DNA from: CAJCIS01 sp965276755
GTDB taxonomy: Bacteria > Pseudomonadota > Alphaproteobacteria > Acetobacterales > Acetobacteraceae
Reading direction: 5' to 3'
Assembly (NCBI GenBank): GCA_965276755.1
Contig: OZ255625.1
Location: forward strand, 1,922,001-1,986,000
Length of the DNA: 64,000 bases
Position 1 is the stretch's first letter. Each line of letters opens with the position of its first letter. The notes below the pieces were generated by a model. The model was not told where the DNA came from and made no database searches. It saw nothing but the letters and a program-made list of their open reading frames with translations. Both the position numbers and the translations under genes were made by a program. Below, in pieces: positions 50,208-60,442 of the stretch.

Positions 50208-50236
50208 AAGGCCGCCCATCGAGGCGGCCTTTTTCA
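50208..50236. terminator. Bidirectional rho-independent terminator
   Basis: AAGGCCGCC (50208-50216), six-base loop, GGCGGCCTT (50223-50231) with flanking A- and T-runs on both sides. It can serve the TonB receptor gene ending at 50258 on the minus strand and the plus-strand genes. Confidence 0.9.
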
Positions 50237-50257
50237 TTCGCGAAGGTGTGGTCCGGC

Positions 50258-53161
50258 TTAGAACCGAGCCGTGACCGAGAAATACACGCCGAAAGGCTGG
50301 CCTGGGATGCCATCGTCGAACATCGGTGTGCAGGAGTAGTTGTTTGCGGTGAGGCCCTTCAAAGGTCCGGTCTTGATCGTGCCGCAGCTTGAAGGAGAGA
50401 TTTGGTTGTAAAAATATTGGAAGTAGCGCTGATCGAACAGATTTTGGATGTTCGCGTCAAACGTTACCTTCTTAAGGATAGGCATGTATGGGGTCGGAAG
50501 TGTGTAGTTGACGTCCAGGTTGAAGACGGCGAACGGCGAGATGCCGCCACCCGTCGTGTTCGTCACAGTGGCACCCGTGATCTGGTTGTACCGCGTATAG
50601 GCAAGACAACTACCGGGTTTCGGGGATGATGGGCAACCGTCGAAGTTCAGTGGCTCAAGGCCGGGGAAATTAAAAGACGGATTGAGATACTCGCTCCCGC
50701 CGTAGTCGAACGTTGTATACTGATGCCCGGTATACTGGCCGGTCAGGCGGACGTTCAACGCGTCGCTATCCAGGAAAAGCGACTTGCGAGCGTAGTCGGC
50801 GCCGAAGGTCGACAACCAGTCGGGGATACCGGAGACCGGGTTGCCTTTCAGCTGGATGCCGTACTGATCCTCGGCCACCGTATCGAAAGCAAAGCCACTG
50901 ACCAGATATTTTGCAAGCAGGTGCGACACGTTGCCGAACAACTGAATCGACGGCGTGACCTGGTATGTTGCGGAAGCCTCAAAGCCCTTGAATTCGCGCT
51001 GGCCGGTTGACGAGTACTCGTTCTCGCCGTTCTGCGGTCCGGACTGGAACGAGAAGAACCCGAAATCGCGATCGACCTTCTGGTAAAAATAATCGGCCGT
51101 CAGCACGAGGTTCGAGATGTTGTATTTTACGCCGCCTTCGTAGAAGTGAACGATCGATGCATAAGGCGGTGCACCCGCCGAATTCGGTCCGAAATCGGTC
51201 ACGGGCGCGAACAGCGCCGAATTACCTATGCTTCCGTAAATGCTGACGCCCTTTGCGATCGGAAGGATCTTGTCAAGATCATAGCTGATGTTGAAGAACG
51301 GCAGGGCCTCTCTATCCCATTTCGTCGCCTTGTAAGCGCCGTACTTATCGATATTGAGCGCACCAAAGCCGCCGTTGATAGGAATATTGGTGATTGCGCC
51401 ATTCGGTCCGAAAGCGCCATTAGGTCCATAGGCTGGCGCCGCAGGATTGAATATCGCAAAGCGCGTCGAATCACTCAGAAGGCTCGATTGCGTGCCCTCC
51501 AAGGTGCCACCAGGCGTCAGATGGAGAGTGTCGTCGAGCAGATCAATCTTGTCCTGGATATAGCCCTGGAAGATCGTCCGCTGAACGCCGCCAGTCAGCG
51601 AGTCAGTTAAGTTTGCGGGGGTTTGAGGCGTCCCAGGAAATGCGCCGAGATACGCATAGCCGGTCGGGGAGGTTTCCTTCGCAAACAATCCACCGACTTT
51701 TATAGTGTTCGCGATACCAAAGTATTCCGGCAGGAGGATGGTCGCCCGCGGCTGAATCCCATACGTATCAGAATGGCTACCGGTAATCTGGTCATTCAAG
51801 CCGCAGGGAGAAAGCGCGGCGGCGCCATAAAGGGCGATTATGCTCGGCGGGCAGGCCTTGGGATTATTGTAGTACTGCCCCGGATTATAGGTATTTCCCT
51901 TGCCGTAAAAGTAACCACCGGCACCGCCGCCCGGGCCTAAGATCGGCAGACCAGGCCCATAATTGAAGTTGCCATAGATCAGGCTGTAGATGCCCAGCGG
52001 ACTTCCAACGGGCGGACCATAAAGTCCACCCTCGCCGAAGCCAGCCGGAGTGTTGATGAACGGAGAAGACCCACCAACAGTCAGGGGACCAGCGACGCCG
52101 CCCGGCGGGCTTAGATTAATATCGCCATACGTCTCCAATTGATTATCGTTGCCTAGGTAGAACGTCGTCAGGCCGAGGCTAAGGTAATCGTTCACATAGG
52201 TGTCGTTCTTCAAGATGATCGTCAGGAAATCATTGTTTTCCTTGCCGAACGTCAAATTGGTTGGATAATTGCTGAAAGTCCCGTTCTTCGCAAGGTAAGG
52301 AAGCGGCACGGGCTCGTTCTGGATCAGACCGTCGCCCGTGTTGTACAGAACGGTTGCCTGAAATTTAGAAAGGCCATCGTTGTAGGGCTTGTCGAACGCG
52401 AACTCCATTTCGTTTTCACGATTGGGCGTTCCGTCGATAAACCCCTGCGTCTGGAAGTTGCGGTAGTTCAACAGAACCTTAGCCGCGTTGTCGCCGGTTC
52501 CTAGCGGGCTATCGAACGCACCAGAGTTCGCCTGGAAGCCCATGATGTAGGTGCCGAACGAACCGACCGATCCGGTCAAATCGAGGTAGCGATCATTCGT
52601 CGGGCGCTGACTGTCATAGGCGATCGTGCCGCCGATCGTGCCGAAAGTGCTCTTATCCGGGTAGGCCACACCCGGATAGATTGACACGCCGGAGATCTGG
52701 TTGGTGGTGAAGACACCGCCGATATTGTTGGCAAGGTAGAAGCTGCCAGGCGCCAGCAAATCCTGTGTGGGAATGCCATCCAGCGTGGTCGCGATCTCAA
52801 GACCGCGCAAGCCGCGAACGGTCAATTCCGGCGCATTATCGCCTAGACCCTGTTGGTAGACGAATATGGACGGTGCCTGACGCAGCAATGTCGCCGCGCT
52901 GCCGGTAACGCCGTTCGCCGCAATCTGCTTGGTTCCCAACTCGGTCACAGCCGAAGGGGCGTTCTTTTCCCTCAACAGGCGCTGCTGCGCCTTGACGATC
53001 ACGCTTTCCGGCCGCGCCGTGTTGGCTTGGCCAATGCCTAGATTGACCTGCGCCGGCGCGCTATCGGCACGCGCTGGGCTGCCGGGCAGAGCGGCGAAAG
53101 CCAGCGCACAGGCGCCGGCGACCATAAGGCGCTGTCGGTATGAATGTGGTGCCTTCGTCAT
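50258..53161 (-). CDS. TonB-dependent receptor
   Basis: 967 residues, outer membrane. Signal peptide AGACALAFAALPGSPARA, N-terminal extension, then the plug domain with LLRQAPSIFVYQQGLGDNAP, ELTVRGLRGLEIATTLDGIP and GVSIYPGVAYPDK. The barrel has many aromatic-terminated strands and a final Phe in GVYFSVTARF. The substrate cannot be told. A loop region around residues 350-440 is Gly/Tyr/Asn-rich. No regulator or sigma factor lies beside it. Confidence 0.93.
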   Translation of the reverse strand: MTKAPHSYRQRLMVAGACALAFAALPGSPARADSAPAQVNLGIGQANTARPESVIVKAQQRLLREKNAPSAVTELGTKQIAANGVTGSAATLLRQAPSIFVYQQGLGDNAPELTVRGLRGLEIATTLDGIPTQDLLAPGSFYLANNIGGVFTTNQISGVSIYPGVAYPDKSTFGTIGGTIAYDSQRPTNDRYLDLTGSVGSFGTYIMGFQANSGAFDSPLGTGDNAAKVLLNYRNFQTQGFIDGTPNRENEMEFAFDKPYNDGLSKFQATVLYNTGDGLIQNEPVPLPYLAKNGTFSNYPTNLTFGKENNDFLTIILKNDTYVNDYLSLGLTTFYLGNDNQLETYGDINLSPPGGVAGPLTVGGSSPFINTPAGFGEGGLYGPPVGSPLGIYSLIYGNFNYGPGLPILGPGGGAGGYFYGKGNTYNPGQYYNNPKACPPSIIALYGAAALSPCGLNDQITGSHSDTYGIQPRATILLPEYFGIANTIKVGGLFAKETSPTGYAYLGAFPGTPQTPANLTDSLTGGVQRTIFQGYIQDKIDLLDDTLHLTPGGTLEGTQSSLLSDSTRFAIFNPAAPAYGPNGAFGPNGAITNIPINGGFGALNIDKYGAYKATKWDREALPFFNISYDLDKILPIAKGVSIYGSIGNSALFAPVTDFGPNSAGAPPYASIVHFYEGGVKYNISNLVLTADYFYQKVDRDFGFFSFQSGPQNGENEYSSTGQREFKGFEASATYQVTPSIQLFGNVSHLLAKYLVSGFAFDTVAEDQYGIQLKGNPVSGIPDWLSTFGADYARKSLFLDSDALNVRLTGQYTGHQYTTFDYGGSEYLNPSFNFPGLEPLNFDGCPSSPKPGSCLAYTRYNQITGATVTNTTGGGISPFAVFNLDVNYTLPTPYMPILKKVTFDANIQNLFDQRYFQYFYNQISPSSCGTIKTGPLKGLTANNYSCTPMFDDGIPGQPFGVYFSVTARF

Positions 53162-53696
53162 TGATCCCCCAACCAGATAAATGGCGACAGCCCAATGGGG
53201 CCGCCGGAATGAAGCCTCGATCGCCGATGCAGGTGCGCCATAGTCCGCTTGGTCTCACCGCGGTTTAATCCGCCAGACACGCAAGTGAGCCACGATGGTG
53301 CTGCATCGGTAGCCGTGATGACCGCACATTGCAGCCCATGACTGCGGCCGCGCAAGGCAGAAGCGGGGGGTGCGGCATCGAACTGCAACGTAGCTGTGAT
53401 CGCTTTGCAACAGTCGCCGGCTGCTACGAGTGGGCGTTCGCCTTGCCGGCAGCCGCAAGGAAAAGGTAAAGAGGAGAGAGGAGAGACGACAGCCGATCCT
53501 AATGAGAACCGGGTTGTCACATAGACCGCTACGATCGGCTTCGCTCGTCACTCGCCAGTAAGTGGAATCACTGACTGGCCGTGACTCCTGTGTTGGGCTG
53601 CACCGAAGCGCCTCTAGCCGGACGAAGTTGACTGGCGGAGTACCGTTGGCATCCGCCCGTCACATTTGGGCGTTCTGAAACTATGAAAGTCGCAAA
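53162..53696. other. Intergenic stretch, no gene recognised
   Basis: The 535 bases between the TonB receptor start and the small secreted gene. They hold a purine-rich segment around 53471-53488 and a spaced inverted repeat AGCCGATC (53491-53498) / GATCGGCT (53533-53540). Promoter sequences for the receptor are expected here, but none is certain. Confidence 0.5.
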
Positions 53697-54149
53697 CTAT
53701 TCATCAAGCCCGCTTGCTGTGAAGGAGCAGTTCGATGCCGTTGTGGCGCCCGACACGTAGCAACCTCCAAGCGGGCTGCCGCCCGCTGTAACGCTAGTCT
53801 GAACCTTGCATTGCCCTCCACTCGGAGTAGCGACCCATGAATAAGCACACGTCCCGCTATAGTAACGGTTATGTTCGTCGGGACCATAGAGGTAAGATGA
53901 CGTGATGTGACCACTTGTTGGGGTGCTGTCAGCAAAGCTGAAGTTCTCGGCGACGCACTTCGTATTGTTGTTCCTTTGCGCACCGGTCCAATTTGACGAT
54001 GGATTGCTGCTGCCTAATACCTGCACAAACGTCGACGGGCACACGGTGATTACGCCTGTCGCCGCCTGAGCACCGCCAGAGAAAACAACGAGCGAAGCGC
54101 AAAGAGTGCCGAAGACCATTATAGCTTGTCTTGGCTTAAAGCAGTACAT
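53697..54149 (-). CDS. Small secreted Cys-containing protein
   Basis: 150 residues from ATG 54149 behind GGGGAGG. Signal peptide MVFGTLCASLVVFSGGAQA, then mature VITVCPSTFVQVLGSSNPSS, NNTKCVAENFSFADS and SYLYGPDEHNRYYSGTCAYS, with six Cys residues in the mature part spaced for disulphides. Ser/Thr/Gly-rich, perhaps surface exposed. No family recognised. Confidence 0.7.
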   Translation of the reverse strand: MYCFKPRQAIMVFGTLCASLVVFSGGAQAATGVITVCPSTFVQVLGSSNPSSNWTGAQRNNNTKCVAENFSFADSTPTSGHITSSYLYGPDEHNRYYSGTCAYSWVATPSGGQCKVQTSVTAGGSPLGGCYVSGATTASNCSFTASGLDE

Positions 54150-54178
54150 TGTATTACCTCCCCAGATGACAAGTCAGA

Positions 54179-55063
54179 ATGATGCAGTTTCCGGCTGGCG
54201 TAAAGGTGCTTGGCATAGTGCGCAGGCAGTCGAGCCAGGCGCTCCTCAAACCGGCTGGGCAGCGTGCGGTGGGGGATGGCCTCATTGCGCCGATCCTGAT
54301 CGTCGGCATGCCCCGCGCCGGCTCGACGCTGGCCGAACAGATCCTCGCCAGCCACAGTGCGGTCGAAGGCACCAGCGAACTCGAAGCCATTGGCAAGATC
54401 GTGCGCGAGCTGCTTGGGGGAGGGGACCTCGCCTCGCTGCCCGACATAATTGCGCGCCTGGACACGCCCACACTAAGCCGCCTGGGCGCGCGCTACATGG
54501 AGCAGACCGCGCAATACCGGCTCGCGCGCAGGCCGCATTTCATCGACAAGATGCCAGACAATTTTCTGCACGCCGGGCTGATCCACCTGATGCTGCCGAA
54601 CGCGCGCATCATCGATGTGCGACGCGGCGCCATGGCCGCCGGCTGGGCCGCCTACAAGCAATTCTTCCAGGCCAGGCAGACCGGTCAAAACTACACCTAT
54701 GACCTGACCGAAATCGCCCGCTACCGGCGGGATTACGTGGACCTTATGGCGCACTGGCAGAACGTGCTTCCAGGCAGCGTCCACCTCGTCCGCTACGAAC
54801 GCCTGGTCGAGGACACCGAGGCTGAAATACGCGCGTTGCTCGCATTCTGCGGGTTGGAAATGGAGCCGGGCTGCCTGCGCTTTTGGGAGACCGCGCGGGC
54901 GGTGCAGACGCCGAGTGCCCAGCAGGTCAGGCAGCCCATCTTTCGCGAGGGGCTTGAGGCTTGGCGGCACTACGAATCGTTTTTGGGGCCGTTGCGCGAG
55001 GCAGAAGGCCAGGGCGCCGCCCTGGACCCGCTGGAGCCCGCGGCCCCAGACCCCGATTCTTAG
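54179..55063 (+). CDS. Sulfotransferase family protein, short form
   Basis: 294 residues. The PAPS P-loop PILIVGMPRAGSTLAEQILA lies near residue 38, and NARIIDVRRGAMAAGWAAYK is the 3'-phosphate-binding region. Relatives commonly carry N-terminal TPR repeats; here only about 35 residues precede the core, suggesting truncation or a naturally short form. The last residues (EGQGAALDPLEPAAPDPDS) are encoded by a family B repeat. Substrate unknown. Confidence 0.8.
   Translation: MMQFPAGVKVLGIVRRQSSQALLKPAGQRAVGDGLIAPILIVGMPRAGSTLAEQILASHSAVEGTSELEAIGKIVRELLGGGDLASLPDIIARLDTPTLSRLGARYMEQTAQYRLARRPHFIDKMPDNFLHAGLIHLMLPNARIIDVRRGAMAAGWAAYKQFFQARQTGQNYTYDLTEIARYRRDYVDLMAHWQNVLPGSVHLVRYERLVEDTEAEIRALLAFCGLEMEPGCLRFWETARAVQTPSAQQVRQPIFREGLEAWRHYESFLGPLREAEGQGAALDPLEPAAPDPDS
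55004..55061. repeat. Dispersed element family B, copy 3
   Basis: GGCCAGGGCG-CC-GCCCTGGACC then GCTGGAGCCCGCGGCCCCAG. It forms the 3' end of the sulfotransferase gene. Confidence 0.75.
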
Positions 55064-55074
55064 GCTAAGCAAAA

Positions 55075-55127
55075 GGTTCTAAGGACTTGTCCTTAGCGGG
55101 GTCCAGGGGCAGAGCCCCTGGCCTTTT
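55075..55127. repeat. 53-bp inverted repeat, left copy
   Basis: Exact inverted complement of 56584-56636, containing family B copy 4 (GGGGTCCAGGGGCAGAGCCC) preceded by CTAAGGACTTGTCCTTAG. It flanks the POT transporter gene on the left. Confidence 0.92.
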
Positions 55128-55173
55128 GAGGTGTCTTGCGCGAGTGTCTTTCGCGACCCGCCCCGGAGCCCGC

Positions 55174-56580
<1,407 letters not shown>

Positions 56581-56583
56581 GGA

Positions 56584-56636
56584 AAAAGGCCAGGGGCTCT
56601 GCCCCTGGACCCCGCTAAGGACAAGTCCTTAGAACC
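56584..56636. repeat. 53-bp inverted repeat, right copy
   Basis: Exact inverted complement of 55075-55127 and family B copy 5. It starts three bases after the transporter stop, so its strong stem may terminate transcription. Confidence 0.92.
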
Positions 56637-56638
56637 TG

Positions 56639-56712
56639 TTTGTTAGATCCAGGACGGGGTCCGACTCACGTGTGGTGACACGACGCGTGGCCCCCCTCCT
56701 GAATCTAACAAA
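56639..56712. repeat. 74-bp palindromic element with TTTGTTAGAT ends
   Basis: TTTGTTAGATCCAGGA (56639-56654) and TCCTGAATCTAACAAA (56697-56712) are 15/16 complementary, with a 42-base core rich in GGGG and CCCC. It stands between the two family B copies. Confidence 0.7.
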
Positions 56713-56768
56713 TGGGGGTCTGGGGCCTCAGGCCCCAGCGGGTCCAGGGCAGAGCCCTGGCCTTTTCC
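56713..56768. repeat. Dispersed element family B, copy 6
   Basis: GGGGTCTGGGGCCTCAGGCC then GGGTCCAGGGCAGAGCCCTGG. It encodes the C-terminal tail of the GT61 protein on the minus strand. Confidence 0.75.
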
Positions 56769-57855
56769 TCATCCGCACTAGCTCCAGCGCCAGCGAAAAA
56801 TAGCGCTCCACCACAAAGAACCCCTGATCCGCCCCCTGCCCTTCCGTGCCGCCAAACACGTAACCCACATCCTGGTCCATGGCCGTGGCCAGCCCCGACT
56901 GCACCAGGCTGGGATGGCGCGCGATCCCGCGCAGCGCGCAAACCGCCGCCCCGGCGCCCGAGAAGATGGAATTGTGCAGGGCAGAGCCGTATTCGCCTGC
57001 GATCATGTCGGCCGAGGCGAAGAGCGTGATCTGCTCGGACAGCGATAGTGCCTCGGGCCGGATCACCGCCAGGCCGTGCTCGGCGGCAATCGCCTCGATG
57101 CGGGCGCGATTGACCAGGTTGCGCTGACCGCCCGCGCGCGAGAGGTAGAGCGCCCCGCCCGAGGCTGGCGCGACGGCGGGGGGTTCGTGTCCGGCCCGGC
57201 GCATCCAGAACTGGGTGGCCGCGGGGAAGCATGGCGCCAGGCGGTCGCCCAGGCGCAGGGTGGTCGGCAGCACAAGACGGTCGGCCACCAGCAGCTCGCG
57301 CCAATGTTCGTAGGTGACCAGTTGCCGGTCGGCCAGCCCGCATTGGCGCAACAGCGTGAAGCCGAACTCGGCCATATCGAACGGCACCACGAAGCGCAGC
57401 GTGGCCAGGTCGTGGCCCGCCTGCTGCAGAACCCAGAGCCGGGGCAGGAAATCGACCAGCCAGTGGCCATACGTTTCGTGCGCCGGCCCGATCAGGGGCA
57501 CGACGTCGCCGGCAATGTGGCGCATCGGCAGGCGCTCGGCATTGAGGCGGTCGGCGATCTGCGTGACGAGGTAGTGCGGGTGCATGAAGGCCTCGCCCCG
57601 CAGGGCCACGCCGCCTTTGATGGGGATGCCCGTCGGTGCCAGGGTGGCGTCGGTCAGGGTGTAGCAGCCGACGCGGGGGGTCTCGATGGCTGCGGCAAGA
57701 TCGTGCAGCACGATTTCGCTGGCGGGGCCCAGCAAGAAAAGCGGTGGGCGCTGTGGGCTGCGGGTCGGCGGCGCAACCTCGGTAAAGTCGATATGCGGGG
57801 GTGCGCCGGTTGAATGGACGGTCGCGATATCGCGGATGTCGCGAACCAGGGTCAT
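56728..57855 (-). CDS. Glycosyltransferase family 61 protein
   Basis: 375 residues. The GT61 (DUF563) pattern is seen in HETYGHWLVDFLPRLWVLQQ, ALYLSRAGGQRNLVN and IAGEYGSALHNSIFSGAGA, where the last matches the conserved G-x-x-H-N loop. The donor and acceptor are unknown; surface glycan decoration is likely. The final residues RPGLCPGPAGA derive from family B copy 6. Divergent from hisN by 20 bases. Confidence 0.88.
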   Translation of the reverse strand: MTLVRDIRDIATVHSTGAPPHIDFTEVAPPTRSPQRPPLFLLGPASEIVLHDLAAAIETPRVGCYTLTDATLAPTGIPIKGGVALRGEAFMHPHYLVTQIADRLNAERLPMRHIAGDVVPLIGPAHETYGHWLVDFLPRLWVLQQAGHDLATLRFVVPFDMAEFGFTLLRQCGLADRQLVTYEHWRELLVADRLVLPTTLRLGDRLAPCFPAATQFWMRRAGHEPPAVAPASGGALYLSRAGGQRNLVNRARIEAIAAEHGLAVIRPEALSLSEQITLFASADMIAGEYGSALHNSIFSGAGAAVCALRGIARHPSLVQSGLATAMDQDVGYVFGGTEGQGADQGFFVVERYFSLALELVRMRKRPGLCPGPAGA

Positions 57856-57875
57856 GCGGGCAGGGTAAGGCGCAA

Positions 57876-58712
57876 ATGGTAAAGATACGCGAAAGCATCG
57901 TTGCCACCGCGCAGCTTGCGGCGGACGCGGCCGGTGCGGTCATACGGCCCTGTTTCCGGGCGCCGATCACGGCCGAGCAGAAGGGCGATGCCAGCCCCGT
58001 GACCCGCGCGGACCGCGAGGCCGAGCTGGCGATGCGCGCGCTGATTGCGCAGCGCCACCCTGACCATGGCGTGCTTGGCGAGGAGTTCGGGTCCACGCGC
58101 GTCGGCGCCGACTGGTGCTGGGTGCTGGACCCGATTGACGGCACGCGCGCCTTCATCACCGGACGGCCGAGCTTCGGCATACTGGTGGCCTTACTCCATA
58201 AGGGGGTGCCGGTGCTGGGTATCATCGACCAGCCCATCACCGGCGAACGCTGGATTGGGGTTGCCGGCGAACGCACCCGGTTCATCGGCCCATTGGGCGG
58301 CGTCGTGGGCACGCGTGCTTGCCCGCGCTTGGAGGCGGCGGAACTGTCGGCGACATCGCCCGAGATGTTTGGTGAGGCGTGGCCGCGTTGGCAGCGCCTG
58401 GGGGGCGCGGTGCGGCGCACGAGCTGGGGCGGGGATTGTTACGCCTATGGGCTGCTGGCACTAGGCCAAATCGATGTGGTGGCGGAGCGGGACCTCAAAA
58501 TCTGGGACTGGGCAGCCCTGGTGCCGGTGGTCGAGGGTGCGGGTGGGCGGATGGCCGACTGGCGCGGGGAGCGGCTTGGCCTGCAGAGCGGGGGCGAGAT
58601 CGTAGCCGTTGGTGACGCCGGGCTGCTGGCGGGGGTGATCGAGGAGCTACGTCAAGAAGAAAGTGTTGGGTGGGCCGTGCCGGCCCCCCCAAACCCCCCG
58701 TCTTTACTTTAG
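57876..58712 (+). CDS. hisN: Histidinol-phosphatase, inositol monophosphatase family
   Basis: About 278 residues from ATG 57876 behind GGTAAGG. SPVTRADREAELAMRALI, HGVLGEEFG, CWVLDPIDGTRAFITGRPSF and KIWDWAALVPVVEGAGGRMADW carry the metal-binding Asp/Glu residues. The IMPase branch with DPIDGTRAF and GRP fits HisN-type histidinol-phosphatases. The last 18 residues (SVGWAVPAPPNPPSLL) are translated from a family A repeat. Confidence 0.87.
   Translation: MVKIRESIVATAQLAADAAGAVIRPCFRAPITAEQKGDASPVTRADREAELAMRALIAQRHPDHGVLGEEFGSTRVGADWCWVLDPIDGTRAFITGRPSFGILVALLHKGVPVLGIIDQPITGERWIGVAGERTRFIGPLGGVVGTRACPRLEAAELSATSPEMFGEAWPRWQRLGGAVRRTSWGGDCYAYGLLALGQIDVVAERDLKIWDWAALVPVVEGAGGRMADWRGERLGLQSGGEIVAVGDAGLLAGVIEELRQEESVGWAVPAPPNPPSLL
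58660..58711. repeat. Family A element, copy at hisN 3' end
   Basis: AAGTGTTGGGTGGGCCGTGC followed by GGCCCCCCCAAACCCCCCGT and CTTTACTTTAG. It corresponds to the left half of the family A palindrome. The hisN stop is in its last bases. Confidence 0.8.
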
Positions 58713-58713
58713 G

Positions 58714-59187
58714 TCAGGGTGCGTAGGCAAAGCTCGGCAACCTGGCGAGCGAGTCCTTGCTGCCGTCCTGCAGGATGATCTTACCGTCATCGGCGCGCAT
58801 GATCTTGCCGTACGGCAAAGCTACCATCTTGCCCCCCACGCCCAGGAAGCCGCCGACAGATATCACCGCGAGCGCCGCCTTGTTGTCATGGTCGAGGATC
58901 AGGTCGTCAATCGTGCCGATCTGCTGGTTCTGGCCATTATACACCGCCGCACCAACCACTTTGCTCGCGCGATAGCCTCCCTCGAGTTTGACCGTGGCGA
59001 CCGCCAGTGCCGGGTCCGTGGCGACCGCAGCCTTGGGCGGCGGGGGCGGGGTATCGGCGTCCGGCTTGGCGGGCGGCGGCGGTGGCTGGTCCTGGGCGGC
59101 GCCTGCGGGGGCCAAGCTCATCGCCCAGAAGGCGGAGAGCAGGCCGGCCCTGGCGATCGTGGCGAGGGGGCTGGGCGGTCGTGTCAC
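58714..59187 (-). CDS. Secreted PRC-barrel domain protein
   Basis: About 157 residues from GTG 59187 with AGGAG upstream. Signal peptide ARAGLLSAFWAMSLAPAGAA, then a Pro-rich linker (PPPPPAKPDADTPPPPP) and a PRC-barrel: VKLEGGYRASKVVGAAVYNG, QNQQIGTIDDLILDHDN and GKMVALPYGKIMRADDGK. PRC barrels mediate protein or RNA contacts; this exported type is common in Alphaproteobacteria. Function unknown. Confidence 0.85.
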   Translation of the reverse strand: MTRPPSPLATIARAGLLSAFWAMSLAPAGAAQDQPPPPPAKPDADTPPPPPKAAVATDPALAVATVKLEGGYRASKVVGAAVYNGQNQQIGTIDDLILDHDNKAALAVISVGGFLGVGGKMVALPYGKIMRADDGKIILQDGSKDSLARLPSFAYAP

Positions 59188-59287
59188 GGGCGGCTCCTGT
59201 TCGGGCGATCTGCCCCAGGCAACGTTGCCCTGCAAGCGCGGTTGCGCTGGTTTCGCTCCCGGCTCGGCCTGTGGCAGCATCGCCGCC

Positions 59288-59860
59288 ATGGCGCGCCAAG
59301 ATCGCAAACCCCCCGCGCTGCCGACAGAGAGCCTGCTGCATAACGCGGCCCTGACCCACTTGGTCCGCTATGGTGCCACGCAAACCGGGCTGCTGCGTGT
59401 GCTGGACCGGCGTATCGCGCGCTGGGCGGCCTCGGATGCGGGCGAGCCTGAAGGTGCGGCGGAAGCGCGCGCGGCGGCGCGGCGCGTGGTGGCGAAACTC
59501 GCGCAGAGCGGCGCTTTGGATGATGCGGCCTTTGCCTCGGCGCGGTCGCGCAGCCTGCGCCGAGCGGGCAAGTCTGCGCGCGCCATCGGCGCCCATCTGT
59601 CAGCGCGTGGCGTGTCAGGGGAGATTGCGGCCGCATTGCCCGCACCCTCCGGCGAGGACGAGGTTGCGGCGGCGGCCATTCACATGCGCAGGCGCCGGGC
59701 GGGGCCGTTCCGCAAGGCAGCGGTCGGGCCGGAGACGGCGCGGCGCGAGCTTGCCTCGCTGGCGCGGGCTGGGTTTGGGCACCGTGTGGCGTCCGCCGCG
59801 CTGGCCCTGAGTGCGGAAGAGGCGGAGGCGCTGATCATCCGCTACCGTGCAGGACTCTAG
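59288..59860 (+). CDS. recX: RecX-family regulatory protein
   Basis: 190 residues from ATG 59288; the upstream frame opposite the PRC gene is rejected. LHNAALTHLVRYGATQTGLL, RVVAKLAQSGALDDAAFASA and RSRSLRRAGKSARAIGAHL, GVSGEIAAAL make tandem three-helix RecX modules. RecX inhibits RecA filament growth. A terminator follows 13 bases after the stop. Confidence 0.85.
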   Translation: MARQDRKPPALPTESLLHNAALTHLVRYGATQTGLLRVLDRRIARWAASDAGEPEGAAEARAAARRVVAKLAQSGALDDAAFASARSRSLRRAGKSARAIGAHLSARGVSGEIAAALPAPSGEDEVAAAAIHMRRRRAGPFRKAAVGPETARRELASLARAGFGHRVASAALALSAEEAEALIIRYRAGL

Positions 59861-59873
59861 CGCGGACAAAAGG

Positions 59874-59901
59874 AAGGGCGGCACCGGGAGGCGCCGCCCT
59901 T
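59874..59901 (+). terminator. Rho-independent terminator after recX
   Basis: AAGGGCGGC (59874-59882), ten-base loop, GCCGCCCTT (59893-59901) with a short T-run. It directly follows the recX stop. Confidence 0.8.
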
Positions 59902-60168
59902 TGAGTGCCGCGCCCGGCGCTTGGAAGTGCGGGGCGCAGTGTTCGGGGAGGGAACGCGAGGCTCGCACCTGCAAACCTCGAACCCAACATGCGCCAATTG
60001 GATTGCCAAACAGCTAAGCGGCGCATGTCTTCGGCGACATATTGCCCACGGCACTCACACGGGTTTGTGGCTGGCGGCGATGCTGGGTGTTGCAACGCCT
60101 CGACCGCTGCGCCATGTCGATCGGGGTGTTGACGCGCCAGGATCGCGCGCGTCCTTAGGAGCTGGGTC
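59902..60168. other. Intergenic stretch upstream of tatA, no gene recognised
   Basis: With the recX terminator, about 308 bases lie between recX and tatA. No convincing coding frame, RNA or repeat is seen. It probably holds the promoter for tatA-mtnBDC. Confidence 0.5.
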
Positions 60169-60423
60169 ATGGGTAGTCTTTCGCCCCTTCATTGGATGCT
60201 GGTTCTGGTTGTCGTCCTGTTGCTGTTCGGCACAGGGCGTATCAGCGGGGTCATGGGCGATTTCGCCAAAGGCTTGAAATCGTTCAAGAAGAACATGGCT
60301 GAAGAGGAGGATGCCTCCATGGAGGCATCCGCCGAGCGGCCTGCATCCACCATTTCGCCGCCGACCAGCACGACCACCGTGCGCACGCCGGCACCCGAGG
60401 CGACGCGCGCAAATCGGGTCTAA
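60169..60423 (+). CDS. tatA: Sec-independent translocase TatA/E-like protein
   Basis: 84 residues. N-terminal membrane helix SPLHWMLVLVVVLLLFGTGR, the hinge GRISGVMGDFAKGLKSFKKN, amphipathic helix and an acidic, Ser/Thr/Pro-rich tail. This is TatA-type, forming the twin-arginine pore. tatB and tatC are not beside it, so it may be an extra copy. mtnB starts about 20 bases downstream. Confidence 0.92.
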   Translation: MGSLSPLHWMLVLVVVLLLFGTGRISGVMGDFAKGLKSFKKNMAEEEDASMEASAERPASTISPPTSTTTVRTPAPEATRANRV

Positions 60424-60442
60424 AGCCGCGGCGGATGGATCA

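Noticed and set aside
55087..55173. Start of the POT transporter at 55087
   Set aside because: The first codons are family B repeat sequence, which also appears as an open frame on the other side of the gene; GTG 55174 has GGAG upstream.
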